Positions 35,063-44,635 of a DNA stretch of 64,000 bases are shown here, in pieces (the first letter of the stretch is position 1; each line of letters opens with the position of its first letter). Under the pieces are notes generated by a model. The model had not been told where the DNA came from and did no database searches. It saw nothing but the letters and a program-made list of their open reading frames with translations. The translations under genes and the position numbers were made by a program. Origin of the DNA: an uncultured Pirellulaceae bacterium (lineage in GTDB: Bacteria; Planctomycetota; Planctomycetia; Pirellulales; Pirellulaceae); contig CALCJM010000066.1 of NCBI GenBank assembly GCA_937967505.1, positions 32,385 to 96,384 on the forward strand, in the 5' to 3' direction.

Positions 35063-36991
35063 TCAACTGCCGGGGAAGGCTTGACTACGAACGGTTGTTT
35101 GGTATTTCGCAACGCCAGAGAAATATTTGAATTGAGCTTCCAATAGTTGAAGCCGGGCGTCGGCCACGGACGATTCGTAGATGTTTAAAGCCAGCAAATC
35201 GATGTCGCCCTCCTCAAACGCGAGCCTCCCCAGCCGCAGGGACTCTTCGGTCAGCCGCACGGCTTGGCGCGACTGGGCGATTTGTTTGGCGCTATTGTTG
35301 ACGGCGGACGCAGCGTCAAGAATCGAAGCGCGAAGTTTGTCGGTTACAAATTGGCGCTTGGCATCAATCTGCGCAATTTTTCCCTGTGCTGCGATCGCTT
35401 TTCCGGTTCCTTCGCGCCGCTGCAACGGCACTTCAGCGTACACACCCACTTGTAGCTCAAATGGGGTCTTGTCACCAAGGCTACTGGTGGCCCCGCCAAT
35501 ATCTTGCCCCGCAAATCCTTTCAGGTCGATTTTGGGCAATTGCAGGTTGTGTGCGTATTGAAGTTTCACCTCCGCTTCGGCCCGCGCCGCGTTCAGTTCG
35601 GCCAGTTCGGGGCGCGTCGCGATTGCAGCTTGAATGTCGGATTGTACTTGATTCCGGGAGATCTCGTCTGCGTTCGGAAATGTGATTGGCAATTGTCCGG
35701 CTGACACAACGACCGGATTGCAGTTGCTGTCCCGATAGAACAGCGATAGTTTGATGGCAGCTTTTTCCAGTCCACGCTGCGCTTTAATCAGGCTGTTTTT
35801 TCGTTTTGCAATGAACCGGTCGTTGTCGATCTGTGCAATGGCAGCCAGATCACCTGCCTTCATTCGGATGGAGATTTGTTCCACCCGTTGTTGCGCCAGT
35901 TTCAACAAGCGCTGTTGAATCGAGACGGCTTGTCCAGATGCCACCCAATCCCAGTACGCCTGGGTCGCAAATCGTTCGTAGTCCAACATTCTGGTTTCTA
36001 CGTTGGCCTCCAGTTGGGTACGTTGTAACTCCGATGATCGAACGGCGCTGCGACGCAGGTCAATATTTCGATCCTTCAACAACGGTAAACTAAAACCCGC
36101 CTTGAATTCACCAGCTTCATTGGTCTCGCGCTCGCCATACCACGGTTCGAAATTGCCGTCACCGATGCGATACGTGCCATAGACCTCGCCACCACCGTAA
36201 AGCGGACGTGCGACGCCGACACCGTTGCGATAGGTCTGGTAGAAGCCAAGCGCGTGAGAGATGCTGTGAGCGGTAAATACTGAGTCAAATGCACCCCACG
36301 TTGCCAGTACTTTTCCATTGGCCGATTCCAACTGGCCGATGGCAACATCAATTTCGGGATAGCACTGCACCACTGACCTTAAAACACTCGCCAGTGTCAA
36401 AGCGTCCGGGTTGGTCGTGGCTTCTTCAGCCTGTGACTCGAACTCAAGTTCGGGTGCAAGTTCGTTGGCCGCTGGTTCGTCAGCGCCTGACTCGCCAGCT
36501 GTATCTTCGTTGGCCGTTTCACGCTCGTCCAGGTCCGGTAACGAATCTGTTTTGCTGTGCCGCCTAGATGGCCGTTGTGTTTTTTCATCAGCCCTCTGGT
36601 CGATCAAAAATTGGCGGTCGCGCGAGTCAACTTCGGCATCGATTCGTCGGACGCCCTCACTTGCGCTACCTGCGGAGTCTAATTCGTTTTGCTGAAAGGC
36701 AGTCAGGCCAATTTGTGGTGGCGTCGCTTTAGGGGGGGCGGCGAAGCTGCGCGGTGCCGGTCTTGATTCAGCGACCTTTGTCGGAATCCTGTGATGCGCC
36801 GTGGATGCGATGTGCGGTCGGGAGAACGTGGCTCCAGACGATTGACACCCGGCAGCCAACGCTACCAATAACAGTATATTAAAAGGTGCCCACCACAGTG
36901 ATGTTACTTGGGTAGTTTCGGTGGTTTGGACTTCTTCCCGCCGGGCTCTTTTTCCGACACAACCACCGGGAATCCGTTCAACTGTCGCCAC
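35063..36991 (-). CDS. TolC-family outer-membrane efflux lipoprotein
   Basis: About 600 residues of TolC-type protein. After the lipoprotein signal (FNILLLVALAAGCQSSG, lipobox LAAGC) comes a disordered acidic linker of about 150 residues. Then come the two helical halves of an outer-membrane efflux protein (TLASVLRSVVQCYPEIDVA, later ATRPELAELNAARAEAEVK and SLRLGRLAFEEGDIDLLAL). The start is uncertain. No ATG, GTG or TTG lies between the end of the HlyD gene and the signal sequence. GTG 36991 is the nearest conventional codon and overlaps the HlyD gene by 88 bases; a CTG at 36898 would give a shorter, cleaner signal peptide. It is the outer-membrane exit of the operon. Confidence 0.85.
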   Translation of the reverse strand: MATVERIPGGCVGKRARREEVQTTETTQVTSLWWAPFNILLLVALAAGCQSSGATFSRPHIASTAHHRIPTKVAESRPAPRSFAAPPKATPPQIGLTAFQQNELDSAGSASEGVRRIDAEVDSRDRQFLIDQRADEKTQRPSRRHSKTDSLPDLDERETANEDTAGESGADEPAANELAPELEFESQAEEATTNPDALTLASVLRSVVQCYPEIDVAIGQLESANGKVLATWGAFDSVFTAHSISHALGFYQTYRNGVGVARPLYGGGEVYGTYRIGDGNFEPWYGERETNEAGEFKAGFSLPLLKDRNIDLRRSAVRSSELQRTQLEANVETRMLDYERFATQAYWDWVASGQAVSIQQRLLKLAQQRVEQISIRMKAGDLAAIAQIDNDRFIAKRKNSLIKAQRGLEKAAIKLSLFYRDSNCNPVVVSAGQLPITFPNADEISRNQVQSDIQAAIATRPELAELNAARAEAEVKLQYAHNLQLPKIDLKGFAGQDIGGATSSLGDKTPFELQVGVYAEVPLQRREGTGKAIAAQGKIAQIDAKRQFVTDKLRASILDAASAVNNSAKQIAQSRQAVRLTEESLRLGRLAFEEGDIDLLALNIYESSVADARLQLLEAQFKYFSGVAKYQTTVRSQAFPGS

Positions 36992-38271
36992 AATTCGTAG
37001 CCCAGCGACACGTTCCTCAGCATCACCCACCCGTTGGCGCGCACGCCTTGCCGCAGGTACCGGTCTGAGGGCCATTGGGTTTGATCTGCCACTGCATCTT
37101 CGGGTGGTGTCACTAGGATCCGAAACTGCCCCTTGCCATCGTCGGTCGCATCGACTGTTGCTACCGTTCCTCCGAACGTCCCCACCGCAACTGATGGCCA
37201 GCCCGCGAACTGGACGGCAGGCCAACCTTCGAACTGTAGCCTCACCTCTTGGCCTGGTTGAATCAAAGGCATGTCGTTGCCATTGACCATCAGCTCGACC
37301 GCTTTGCGGGTCGTATCGGGAATCAGCGTAAGAATGCCCTGCCCCTCCTTGATTGTTTGTCCCAACTCGTAGATTGGCATTCGAAAAATGGTCCCGTCGC
37401 GCGGTGCACGAATCACCAGGCGCCCCATCTCTCCGAGTTTGATTTCCAGATCGCCAATCTCCTTGCGGATGGTTGCCGCACTGCCCAGGGCGTCCTGTTG
37501 CAAAGCGCGGGAGTAGTCGATCTTTGTCTGGGCGATTCGACGTTTCTCCTCCAACAGGTCGCGTTTGGCCGCTAATTCTTTCCTCAACGACTGAACATCT
37601 TGCTGGACCGATTCGAGTTCTGATTTTGCGACATCCCATTCTTTTCTCAACTTCTCGACTTCCTTGGCTGGTTTCAGGCCCTGACGAGCGAGTGTGTTTT
37701 GTCGTTCGAAATTCTGCCGGGCTTGCCGTTGTTTGGCTGTATAGCCCGACACTAGGCGTTGCTTGCTTTCTAATTTTGCTTCTGCCGATTCAACCATCTG
37801 AGCCGCTGCGCTGACGGCAAAATCCCGCGCTTCGGTAAATCCTTCAACGTTTTGTGCATAAGCCTCAGCCTTGACTTGGGCGGTTTCTTCTTTGGTTTTT
37901 AACTCCTGTAGTTGCCCACGCAGTTGCGCTACCATGTTGGCGGCGAAAGGCTGGATTTCAACGATGAAATCCCCTTTTCTGACGACCGAGCCTTCGACCA
38001 GTCCTGCGCCAATTCTGGCAATGATGCCTTTGGCCGGAGCCTCGATTAACTGCTGACGTTCCTGGGGAACATACGCGACCACCGATCCGGATCCGCGCGA
38101 GGTCTGTTGCCACGGCAGGACCGCCATCGCGACGATACTGGCCACCAAACCAATCAACAACCATCGAGCCAGTGTTTTGGCGAATCGTGCTGACTGAACT
38201 AGGTGTAGCGTGGCCGAAATCGATTGTGTTTCGCGCGTTGGCGTAACGTGTTCTTTTGCTACTGTTGTCAT
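36904..38271 (-). CDS. HlyD-family membrane fusion (periplasmic adaptor) protein
   Basis: A 455-residue adaptor. One transmembrane helix spans about residues 37-56 (WLLIGLVASIVAMAVLP). A lipoyl half-motif with IEAPAKGIIARIGAGLVEGS follows, then a long coiled-coil hairpin from about 110 to 290 rich in Ala, Glu, Gln and Lys. The second lipoyl half (LVIRAPRDGTIFRMP) and a beta-barrel domain close it. The order ABC - HlyD - TolC on one strand is the classical type I secretion arrangement. No ribosome-binding site is evident. It would bridge the inner-membrane ABC protein and the outer-membrane TolC protein. Confidence 0.9.
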   Translation of the reverse strand: MTTVAKEHVTPTRETQSISATLHLVQSARFAKTLARWLLIGLVASIVAMAVLPWQQTSRGSGSVVAYVPQERQQLIEAPAKGIIARIGAGLVEGSVVRKGDFIVEIQPFAANMVAQLRGQLQELKTKEETAQVKAEAYAQNVEGFTEARDFAVSAAAQMVESAEAKLESKQRLVSGYTAKQRQARQNFERQNTLARQGLKPAKEVEKLRKEWDVAKSELESVQQDVQSLRKELAAKRDLLEEKRRIAQTKIDYSRALQQDALGSAATIRKEIGDLEIKLGEMGRLVIRAPRDGTIFRMPIYELGQTIKEGQGILTLIPDTTRKAVELMVNGNDMPLIQPGQEVRLQFEGWPAVQFAGWPSVAVGTFGGTVATVDATDDGKGQFRILVTPPEDAVADQTQWPSDRYLRQGVRANGWVMLRNVSLGYELWRQLNGFPVVVSEKEPGGKKSKPPKLPK

Positions 38272-38327
38272 TATCGAAATTACCGTTGAAGTTTATCATT
38301 GTGAAAATCACAGGGCCGAAGTTTCGC

Positions 38328-40487
38328 CTAACCGGCAGAACTTGCCACCTCCCAATTGGGGGTGCCAATATTCAACCGCTGGTTGGCCCATTGAGCGATG
38401 GATTGTCGGCCCGTTGATACGATCAGCGTGGTATCGCTGGCGAAGTTCTCCAGTCGTTCCAGAATGTCGCTGGTATCGTGGTCCGACAGCCGGTCCAGCA
38501 GTCCGTCGATGAACACGACTCCCGGTCGGGCGATCAGGGACCGAGCCAATACGATTCGAATCGCCTCCCCCTGGGTCAGTGGATACCCGGAAATGCTCAA
38601 CTGCGTCAGCAGGCCATTGTCCAGTGCGGCGACCGTCGCGCCCAATCCGAGCGTTTGGATGATCTGGTTGACGCGATCGGCCCCCAGTCCGGCGCGTCCC
38701 ATACGGATGTTTTCGTCGACGGTGCCGGGAAACACTTCCAGTTCGCGGATCAACGACACGGACTCTTGGAGTGATTCTGCACTGACGGTATCGATGCGAA
38801 AGGCGTCCATCAGAACGTAGCCCGTTTCGCTACGCGCGTGACCGATCATGGTTTCGATCAACCGCGACCTGCGCAGTTCTGTGGATCCATGGATCACCAC
38901 ACGTGATCCGGGCTCAAATCGTAAATTGCAAGGATTGGAGGCCGATTTATCCAGTTTTAAATTTACCAATGCGATTCCGCGCGGCGCTTCGGTACGAGGA
39001 AGTTGCATTTTGTCGCTGGCCTCGATCGGTAGATCAAACAGTTTGCCAAGTTTATCAACGGAGGCCATCAGGTCATAAAAGCTCTCCAGGTCTTTTCCCA
39101 CCTTCGCAAACGATCCTAGGATGACCGTCACGATCAGTTCGGCGGCGACCAACTGCCCCAGCGTCATCTGTTGGATGATTACCAGATAGCCGCCTAGGGC
39201 TAACAGGACGGTGGCGGCTACGACCTGCATCACCATCGCGAAGGAGATCTGGCGAATCAGGATACTGAAGTGTTGTTGGCGTTGGTGAATATAACGCGCG
39301 GCCAGTTCATCAGCACGATTGATGGCAAATCCGGGGCCGCCATTGAATTTGAAAGTCGATGGATGTCGAACGATCTCTTGCAACCATGCGGCCGTCTCGT
39401 ATTTCAGCTGCGACTCTTCTTTCGCTGTCTGAACGGCACCTCGCCCAATGCCGTACAGCACGATCGTCATCAACGCCAACAGGCCAATGTCGTATCCAAG
39501 TAAAAATGGGTGGTAGAACGCCAGCACTGACAGACCGATCAGCGTCTGCAGGATCAGCATCAGCGTATCGAGCAATAGTTTGGCCGTTATTTTCTGAACG
39601 TTGACGACGTCAAAGAAACGGTTGACCAGTTCCGGGCCGTGATACTTACGCCACGTTGGCAGCGGCACGCGCGTCAGACGCCATGACAGGTCCTCCACCG
39701 TGCGCACAAACAACCGTCGCTGGATATATTCGGCGACTACCGTCATCAGAACCTGCAATCCAGCGCGGAATCCCAAGAACGTGAACACAATCAGCGACAG
39801 AACCACCAACGGTTGTAGGTAGCGTCCAAAGGCGATCGTATTGACGACCGCTTCCACCGCCAACGGCGTTGTCAAACTTAACAGGCCAATGATCAACGAA
39901 AAAATAAAGATGGTTTTGATATCGCCAGCCTCAGGCTTCAGCAAGGCTACCAAACGTTTGAGTGGCTTGGGCGGCGTAGGGACATTTCCGCTGATGTTGT
40001 AATCCGAATCAAAACTGGATGCCTCCTGTGCCGCCAGTAGCGGTTGAACCAGCAGCCACCGCCATGTCTTTGATTTTTCCTGGCGAAAGTTACGACGAAT
40101 CCATGTCGCACTAACCGTTTTTTCGTTGGCGGTCGTCTTGCCATCGCCCACGCGACTTACCACCAATTTGCCGCGCTGGCGTGCGTTGAGCACCAGAGCG
40201 AGCCGGCGCGATCCGGTATCAGCCGACTTGTCCGGTGTCAGATCGCCAATCAGGACGGGCCCTGAATCTGTTGCGGCATTGATCATGTCACGAAACGAAC
40301 CTTCCATGGGGCGAAAACGAAGCCCGAATTGCTTTCCGACGGCATCCAGGTGGGTGGCCACGGGGACTTCCACGCCCTCGCGCTGAAGGTCCGCCAGCCC
40401 CGGATATACCCGGTTTGCCGAAAATGCGATCCCCATCTGCTCACAAATGCGTCGGATTAACTCGGTCGTTTGTGTTGCGTCAATCAT
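38328..40487 (-). CDS. Type I secretion-like ABC protein with degenerate ATPase domain
   Basis: A 719-residue half-transporter. Residues 1-150 look like a peptidase-C39-like domain without a catalytic cysteine. Residues of about 190-480 hold six membrane spans. Residues 500-719 are a recognisable ATPase domain that has lost its catalytic motifs. The P-loop reads HGSTELRRSRL (residue 534 on), with no GxGK[S/T]. The signature reads PLTQGE instead of LSGGQ. Walker B ends FIDG, with Gly replacing the catalytic Glu at 662. The H-loop reads VSTGR, without His. The frame is intact and well conserved in style, so this is not a recent pseudogene. Family call certain; transport energisation unclear. 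Confidence 0.9.
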   Translation of the reverse strand: MIDATQTTELIRRICEQMGIAFSANRVYPGLADLQREGVEVPVATHLDAVGKQFGLRFRPMEGSFRDMINAATDSGPVLIGDLTPDKSADTGSRRLALVLNARQRGKLVVSRVGDGKTTANEKTVSATWIRRNFRQEKSKTWRWLLVQPLLAAQEASSFDSDYNISGNVPTPPKPLKRLVALLKPEAGDIKTIFIFSLIIGLLSLTTPLAVEAVVNTIAFGRYLQPLVVLSLIVFTFLGFRAGLQVLMTVVAEYIQRRLFVRTVEDLSWRLTRVPLPTWRKYHGPELVNRFFDVVNVQKITAKLLLDTLMLILQTLIGLSVLAFYHPFLLGYDIGLLALMTIVLYGIGRGAVQTAKEESQLKYETAAWLQEIVRHPSTFKFNGGPGFAINRADELAARYIHQRQQHFSILIRQISFAMVMQVVAATVLLALGGYLVIIQQMTLGQLVAAELIVTVILGSFAKVGKDLESFYDLMASVDKLGKLFDLPIEASDKMQLPRTEAPRGIALVNLKLDKSASNPCNLRFEPGSRVVIHGSTELRRSRLIETMIGHARSETGYVLMDAFRIDTVSAESLQESVSLIRELEVFPGTVDENIRMGRAGLGADRVNQIIQTLGLGATVAALDNGLLTQLSISGYPLTQGEAIRIVLARSLIARPGVVFIDGLLDRLSDHDTSDILERLENFASDTTLIVSTGRQSIAQWANQRLNIGTPNWEVASSAG

Positions 40488-40594
40488 TGGTTCCAGATTT
40501 CCTCGCAGTGATGTTGTCCCTAATTAACCTCCAATTTAGACGTAGGGAAACGTGCTTTTATGGTAAGTTATATGTAGGAATTAGCTACGCAATG

Positions 40595-40613
40595 GCTGCC
40601 GGGGTCCGGCAGC
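40595..40613. promoter_or_regulatory. Perfect inverted repeat between divergent operons
   Basis: GCTGCCGG-GGT-CCGGCAGC is an 8-bp perfect stem with a 3-base loop. It lies in the 230-base gap between the divergent ABC operon (start 40487) and the LysR-type gene (start 40721). No T-run follows, so a terminator is unlikely. An operator or transcript hairpin is possible. LysR-type proteins usually bind such divergent gaps, but the typical T-N11-A site was not singled out. Confidence 0.45.
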
Positions 40614-40720
40614 ACGTTGTAGGCCCCGGAGTGTTGCTCAGTTTCCCGGTAGCCAGCCAACCGCTAGCGAACGATTCCTGATATTTCTTGGTCGTCCTGT
40701 TGTTGGGTTCGGAGAAAATT

Positions 40721-41629
40721 ATGGAGTGGCTCAATTACCACCATCTGTTTTATTTTTGGATGACGGCCAATGCGGGCACGGTGACCGCAGCTGCCGAGCA
40801 ATTGCATTTGGCGCGACCGACAGTAACGGCACAGATCCGGGAGCTCGAATCGGCATTTGGGCAGAAGTTATTTGACAAACGTGGCCGCAATCTGGTTTTG
40901 ACGGAATTTGGCACGCAGGTTCACAAATATGCCGACGAAATTTTCTCTGTAGGGCATGAACTGCGCGAGTTTGTCAGGACCGGCAGCACGGGGACTCGCC
41001 AGCGGTTTATCGTCGGGCTGCCGGATGTGGTGCCCAAGCATGTGGCGTTTGAGTTGCTTAAACCGGCCCTGCACATGGAAAGTCGTCCGCGCATGGTTTG
41101 TTACGAAGGCAAGCTCCCGGATCTATTGGCCGACCTTGCCTTGCATAAACTGGATTTGATTATTTCGGACGCGCCGGCACCGCCGACGATGGAGTTCAAG
41201 GTCTACAATCACAAATTGGGACAGTGCGGGATGTCGATGATGGCTTGTCCTGCACTTGCCAAGCAATATCGCAAGAAATTCCCCGAGTCGTTAACCGGGG
41301 CGCCAGTGTTGCTGCCTACCGATCATACAGCCGTCCGCCGGTCGATCGACATTTGGTTGGAAGATCGGGAGATTTACCCTGACATTGTTGCCGAATTTGA
41401 AGATAGCGCGTTGCTGAAAGTTTTTGGACAGGCGGGCGAAGGCATCTTTCCGATTCCGACTTCGATTGAGGCGCTGATTAAAAAACAATACGGGGTTCAA
41501 TTGGTGGGACGCATCGAGGATGTGCAAGACAAATTTTACGCCATCAGTGCTGAAAAACGGGTCCATCATCCGGCCACGTTAATGATCGTCAAACAGGCCC
41601 GCAATGCACTGTTCGAAACAGAAAGGTAG
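40721..41629 (+). CDS. NhaR-like LysR-family transcriptional regulator
   Basis: A 302-residue LysR regulator. The N-terminal winged HTH begins MEWLNYHHLFYFWM, a hallmark of NhaR (MxxLNYxHLxYFW), and continues TVTAAAEQLHLARPTVTAQI. The effector-binding domain has LPDVVPKHVAFELL and GEGIFPIPTSIE, also NhaR-like. ATG 40721 has GGAG 7 bases upstream. NhaR activates Na+/H+ antiporter genes in enterobacteria, but no antiporter is in the window; the convergent neighbour is an unrelated transporter. It may regulate the divergent secretion operon. Family very secure, target unknown. Confidence 0.9.
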   Translation: MEWLNYHHLFYFWMTANAGTVTAAAEQLHLARPTVTAQIRELESAFGQKLFDKRGRNLVLTEFGTQVHKYADEIFSVGHELREFVRTGSTGTRQRFIVGLPDVVPKHVAFELLKPALHMESRPRMVCYEGKLPDLLADLALHKLDLIISDAPAPPTMEFKVYNHKLGQCGMSMMACPALAKQYRKKFPESLTGAPVLLPTDHTAVRRSIDIWLEDREIYPDIVAEFEDSALLKVFGQAGEGIFPIPTSIEALIKKQYGVQLVGRIEDVQDKFYAISAEKRVHHPATLMIVKQARNALFETER

Positions 41630-41694
41630 CAATGGCAACACCCGGACGCATGTGGTGGACGCCTGAGCTGTTGGTGGCGGTGCCAACACCCGAT

Positions 41695-42990
41695 TCAATC
41701 GGAATTCACCGATCTGGTCCCAGACCTGTCTTTTTGCGAGGGCTTGCGAATTGTCACCACAACTCCAATCAGCTTCATTGTCGCCAACAGCCACACCAAA
41801 GTGGCGATCATCAAGACGGCATTGTCCAACAGCAGGATGCCCGGCAACAGAATCAGGCTGGTCGCGATTTCGGCCATTGGTTTGACAAAGGCATGGTTGT
41901 GTCCGATCAACCCGCGCCGGCGTTTTCTTTCGATATTGGTGTACAGCAGGTGAACGGCGGTGCTGTGCGTGCTCCGTCGCCAGACATCCATTGATTTGGC
42001 CATGGTGGAAACCACAAATAGAAACGCCACACCAACCCCGACGACCAACAGGGTGTTGAGAATCAGCAAGGCGATCGGCAGTACCAGAATCGGCACGACG
42101 ACGCGTTTCCTAGAAAGCAATCGTCCGGTGATCAGAAATTGCACGACCAGTGTCGCGACTCCAGAGAGCGCGTAAAAGTAACCAAAGAAAGCCGCCAATG
42201 AATTTTCTCTGGCGGCAAAGAAGTCGTTCACCGAGACTCGCCATTTGAATGCAATCAACGTCAATACAACGACCTTGGCGGCGATTAGAATGGAAAACCA
42301 TTTCGCAAACGATGTACTGTGCACATATTTTGTCAGCGGCAGCGTGGCTTCGGCGATTTTTGTGGTGACGTCCTGCTGTGGACCTCCGGTGGCAGATGAC
42401 GGAGAAGGAAGTGCGTGTCGAAAAATGCCAATCGTCGAAAGTCCGGCCAATAAGTCAATCACAGCGGCAACCAACAACCAAGCGGTGGCTCCCCAGGCGG
42501 TGGATTCAACCCCGACCAACATTCCAATTAGAATTGCAGAAACAGGAAAACCCAGCAGCACTGTGGCCCAGGAGGAACGACTGGAGTGGCCCCCCATCAT
42601 TTCGTTCATCGATGAAACGACGTTGATCGCATACAGACAGCCCTTCACTTCTGCGATGATGTAGATGATCGATAGAAAATCGAAGGAGTGATGGAAACGA
42701 GGTAGCCACCACCACGCAGCCAAAAACAGGCCCGCATTGACAAAACATGTGGCCCCCAAAAAACGTTCGATAGGGTAACGCTTCCATAGCGCCACCCACA
42801 GCGATGCGAGCAGCGCGGTCGCGATCCCCGCACCCAGAAACGTCGCCGGCAGACTACCGGAGCCAATGCGCGACAGAAAAAGACTATCGGCCGCAGTGCG
42901 GCTTAATGTGTACGATGCACCGGTCAACAGGCAGTAGCAAAACAGCCTAATCACAATGGCAATTTCAGTGGGTGGGATCTTTGGCAGCAT
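41695..42990 (-). CDS. Multi-spanning transporter, NTT/MFS-like
   Basis: A 431-residue integral membrane protein with about 11-12 hydrophobic spans. The basic cytosolic loop HLLYTNIERKRRRGLIGHNH followed by FVKPMAEI resembles the conserved region of nucleotide-transporter-like (NTT/TLC) MFS proteins, where a run of basic residues precedes a V-K-P segment. It is convergent with the NhaR-like gene, 65 bases apart. No ribosome-binding site is seen. Substrate cannot be predicted; ATP/ADP exchange would be surprising for a free-living bacterium. Broad superfamily call only. Confidence 0.65.
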   Translation of the reverse strand: MLPKIPPTEIAIVIRLFCYCLLTGASYTLSRTAADSLFLSRIGSGSLPATFLGAGIATALLASLWVALWKRYPIERFLGATCFVNAGLFLAAWWWLPRFHHSFDFLSIIYIIAEVKGCLYAINVVSSMNEMMGGHSSRSSWATVLLGFPVSAILIGMLVGVESTAWGATAWLLVAAVIDLLAGLSTIGIFRHALPSPSSATGGPQQDVTTKIAEATLPLTKYVHSTSFAKWFSILIAAKVVVLTLIAFKWRVSVNDFFAARENSLAAFFGYFYALSGVATLVVQFLITGRLLSRKRVVVPILVLPIALLILNTLLVVGVGVAFLFVVSTMAKSMDVWRRSTHSTAVHLLYTNIERKRRRGLIGHNHAFVKPMAEIATSLILLPGILLLDNAVLMIATLVWLLATMKLIGVVVTIRKPSQKDRSGTRSVNSD

Positions 42991-44059
42991 TCACTAATGC
43001 TTTGTGGGTTTGTCGGAGTGGCAGGCTCGAACGCCCGTCGATGTGAGCTAGGTTTGCGAAAAAATAATTGGTCACAGGCCGGTAAAGCATGGCCGCTGAA
43101 AATCATTAACGCACGGACGATGGCCCTTAACTTTACCACCCAAGTTAGCCACTGTTCTATATAAGTCTGTCTTCAACATTAAAAAGTTTGCAAATCCCGT
43201 TAGGCCACAACGCCATGAAATGGCCTGTGTGGTATTTAGGCGACCGGCAGTTTGGAATTTACCATCCGTTGGCGACGCTGCCGGCGTCTGAGCGAAGCTG
43301 GCAGCATCGCTTTCAACTGCCAATCGCCTTTGCTGCATTTTGTTTAGATGTTCGTATCCTTACCGCGAAAAACAAACGACGCCATCACGAGAGTGCATGT
43401 GTGCGAATCTTCTTCCGGCGGAACCGACAACCAAAAAAACTGACAACCGGATGCAGTTTGTTATCGACCAATATTGGCCTGAATTCACCGTTCACGTTGA
43501 CGACGCGGCTGCTATCGGGGCGGCCGTTGATCACGAACCGCAAATTCAAAGAGGCTGCCCAAGAAAGAGCCCAAGAGATGCCGAACGTAAGGCAGGACCG
43601 GAAACAGCAGTCATACCGATACAACCGTCATGCCGGGACACGCTGGCTACCCTGCTTATTGCAGTGGAAGGATTGCCCAACGTCTTGCACGGCAAGGTGA
43701 GCGGTTCCGCACGGATTGTCGGGTGGTGCGTGACAAAATGCCAGGTGAAGGCGTTGGAAAACGCAACCGCGATCCCTGTCTGACGTTATCTAAACGCCGG
43801 CCATGCTTTGTCTCGATGCTATCCCAATCTGCTGCGGTATTAGATGCGCTGGTTTGATCAACATGGCGTAAAAATGCGATACAAGATCGACTGCTGCGTC
43901 TGCCGGGTAAGGCTTCCGGGGCTTGTCGATGCGAGCCTGTCGAGATGCGTTTGCGAACTTGTTCGTCTTTCTCTGGCACAGCGCTTGCAGCGTAGATCAG
44001 CAGTTAATCGGCACCTGTTTGCCAATCACCTGTGCGCGATCCTGATGGAGGAAAGTTAC
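42991..44059. other. About 1.07-kb stretch with no supported gene; contains hairpin element copy 4
   Basis: Several overlapping open frames of 80-170 codons occur on both strands but none shows family motifs, a ribosome-binding site or consistent codon use. The only structured sequence is the dispersed hairpin element at 43239-43328. The stretch ends in the strong ribosome-binding site of the universal stress gene. It may be a decayed gene region. Confidence 0.55.
43239..43328 (-). repeat. Dispersed hairpin element, copy 4 (about 90 bp)
   Basis: Begins GGCGACCGGCAGTTTGG and ends CAACTGCCAATCGCC, in the same orientation as copy 2. The left inner arm ACCATCCGTTGGCGACGCTG is intact. The right inner arm has lost about 11 bases, leaving GGCAGCATCGC joined directly to TTTCAACTGCC. 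Confidence 0.88.
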
Positions 44060-44500
44060 ATGAACAAGTTCACTGATAAACCTGTCGTTGTGCCATGGGA
44101 TTTTTCGGAGAGTTCAAAAACGGCGTTGCAGAGGGCAATCGAACTGGCGGGCAGCAACGAGCAAATCGAAGTGGTGCACGTGACCTCCTATCCGGCGGCG
44201 ATGGAACCTGGAGTGGTCTGGGGGACCTATTCCGAGGAGCTGATTCAGCGGAACTTGCTAAAAAGCTTTCGCGCGACTGTGTTGGAAAGCCGGTATCCGG
44301 GCATCAGTTTTACGGCATACTTCGGCGATCCGGGCAGTGAGATTGTGCGCCATGCGGACAACGTGGACGCGGGGCTGATCGTCGTGTCATCACACGGACG
44401 GACGGGCCTAAGTCGGTTTTTGATCGGTTCGGTTGCCGAACGTGTCGTGCGGCTGGCCCACTGTCCTGTTTTGGTGCTGCGTGAGCCGAAGGAGAAATAA
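44060..44500 (+). CDS. Universal stress protein (UspA family)
   Basis: A 146-residue single-domain Usp. VVVPWDFSESSKTALQRAIELA opens the fold and VVSSHGRTGLSRFLIGSVAE is the ATP-binding G-2x-G-9x-G-S motif, placing it in the ATP-binding subgroup. It ends CPVLVLREP. ATG 44060 has a strong GGAGGAAAG a few bases upstream. It stands alone, convergent with the flavoprotein gene. Probably a stress or energy-state sensor; no direct clue to its trigger. Confidence 0.95.
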   Translation: MNKFTDKPVVVPWDFSESSKTALQRAIELAGSNEQIEVVHVTSYPAAMEPGVVWGTYSEELIQRNLLKSFRATVLESRYPGISFTAYFGDPGSEIVRHADNVDAGLIVVSSHGRTGLSRFLIGSVAERVVRLAHCPVLVLREPKEK

Positions 44501-44635
44501 CTGTGACGAAGCGTGTGGACCGCCGCGCCCCATTACGCCGGTCTGCATCACGATGAAGATGTGACGACAGTTTGACAGTTGGCGGTGCCCGGTGTGACTT
44601 GACGCATCGTCAAAAAAGTGTGATTGCACGACGCA

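Noticed and set aside
36992..37639. N-terminal extension of the TolC-family frame to an ATG at 37639
   Set aside because: The extra 216 residues lie wholly inside the HlyD gene in another frame and have arginine-rich, shadow-like composition. The lipoprotein signal begins far downstream.
43188..43783. Overlapping plus-strand frames of 170 and 147 codons
   Set aside because: They run through the dispersed hairpin element or lack motifs and start signals, and their composition is unlike the neighbouring genes.
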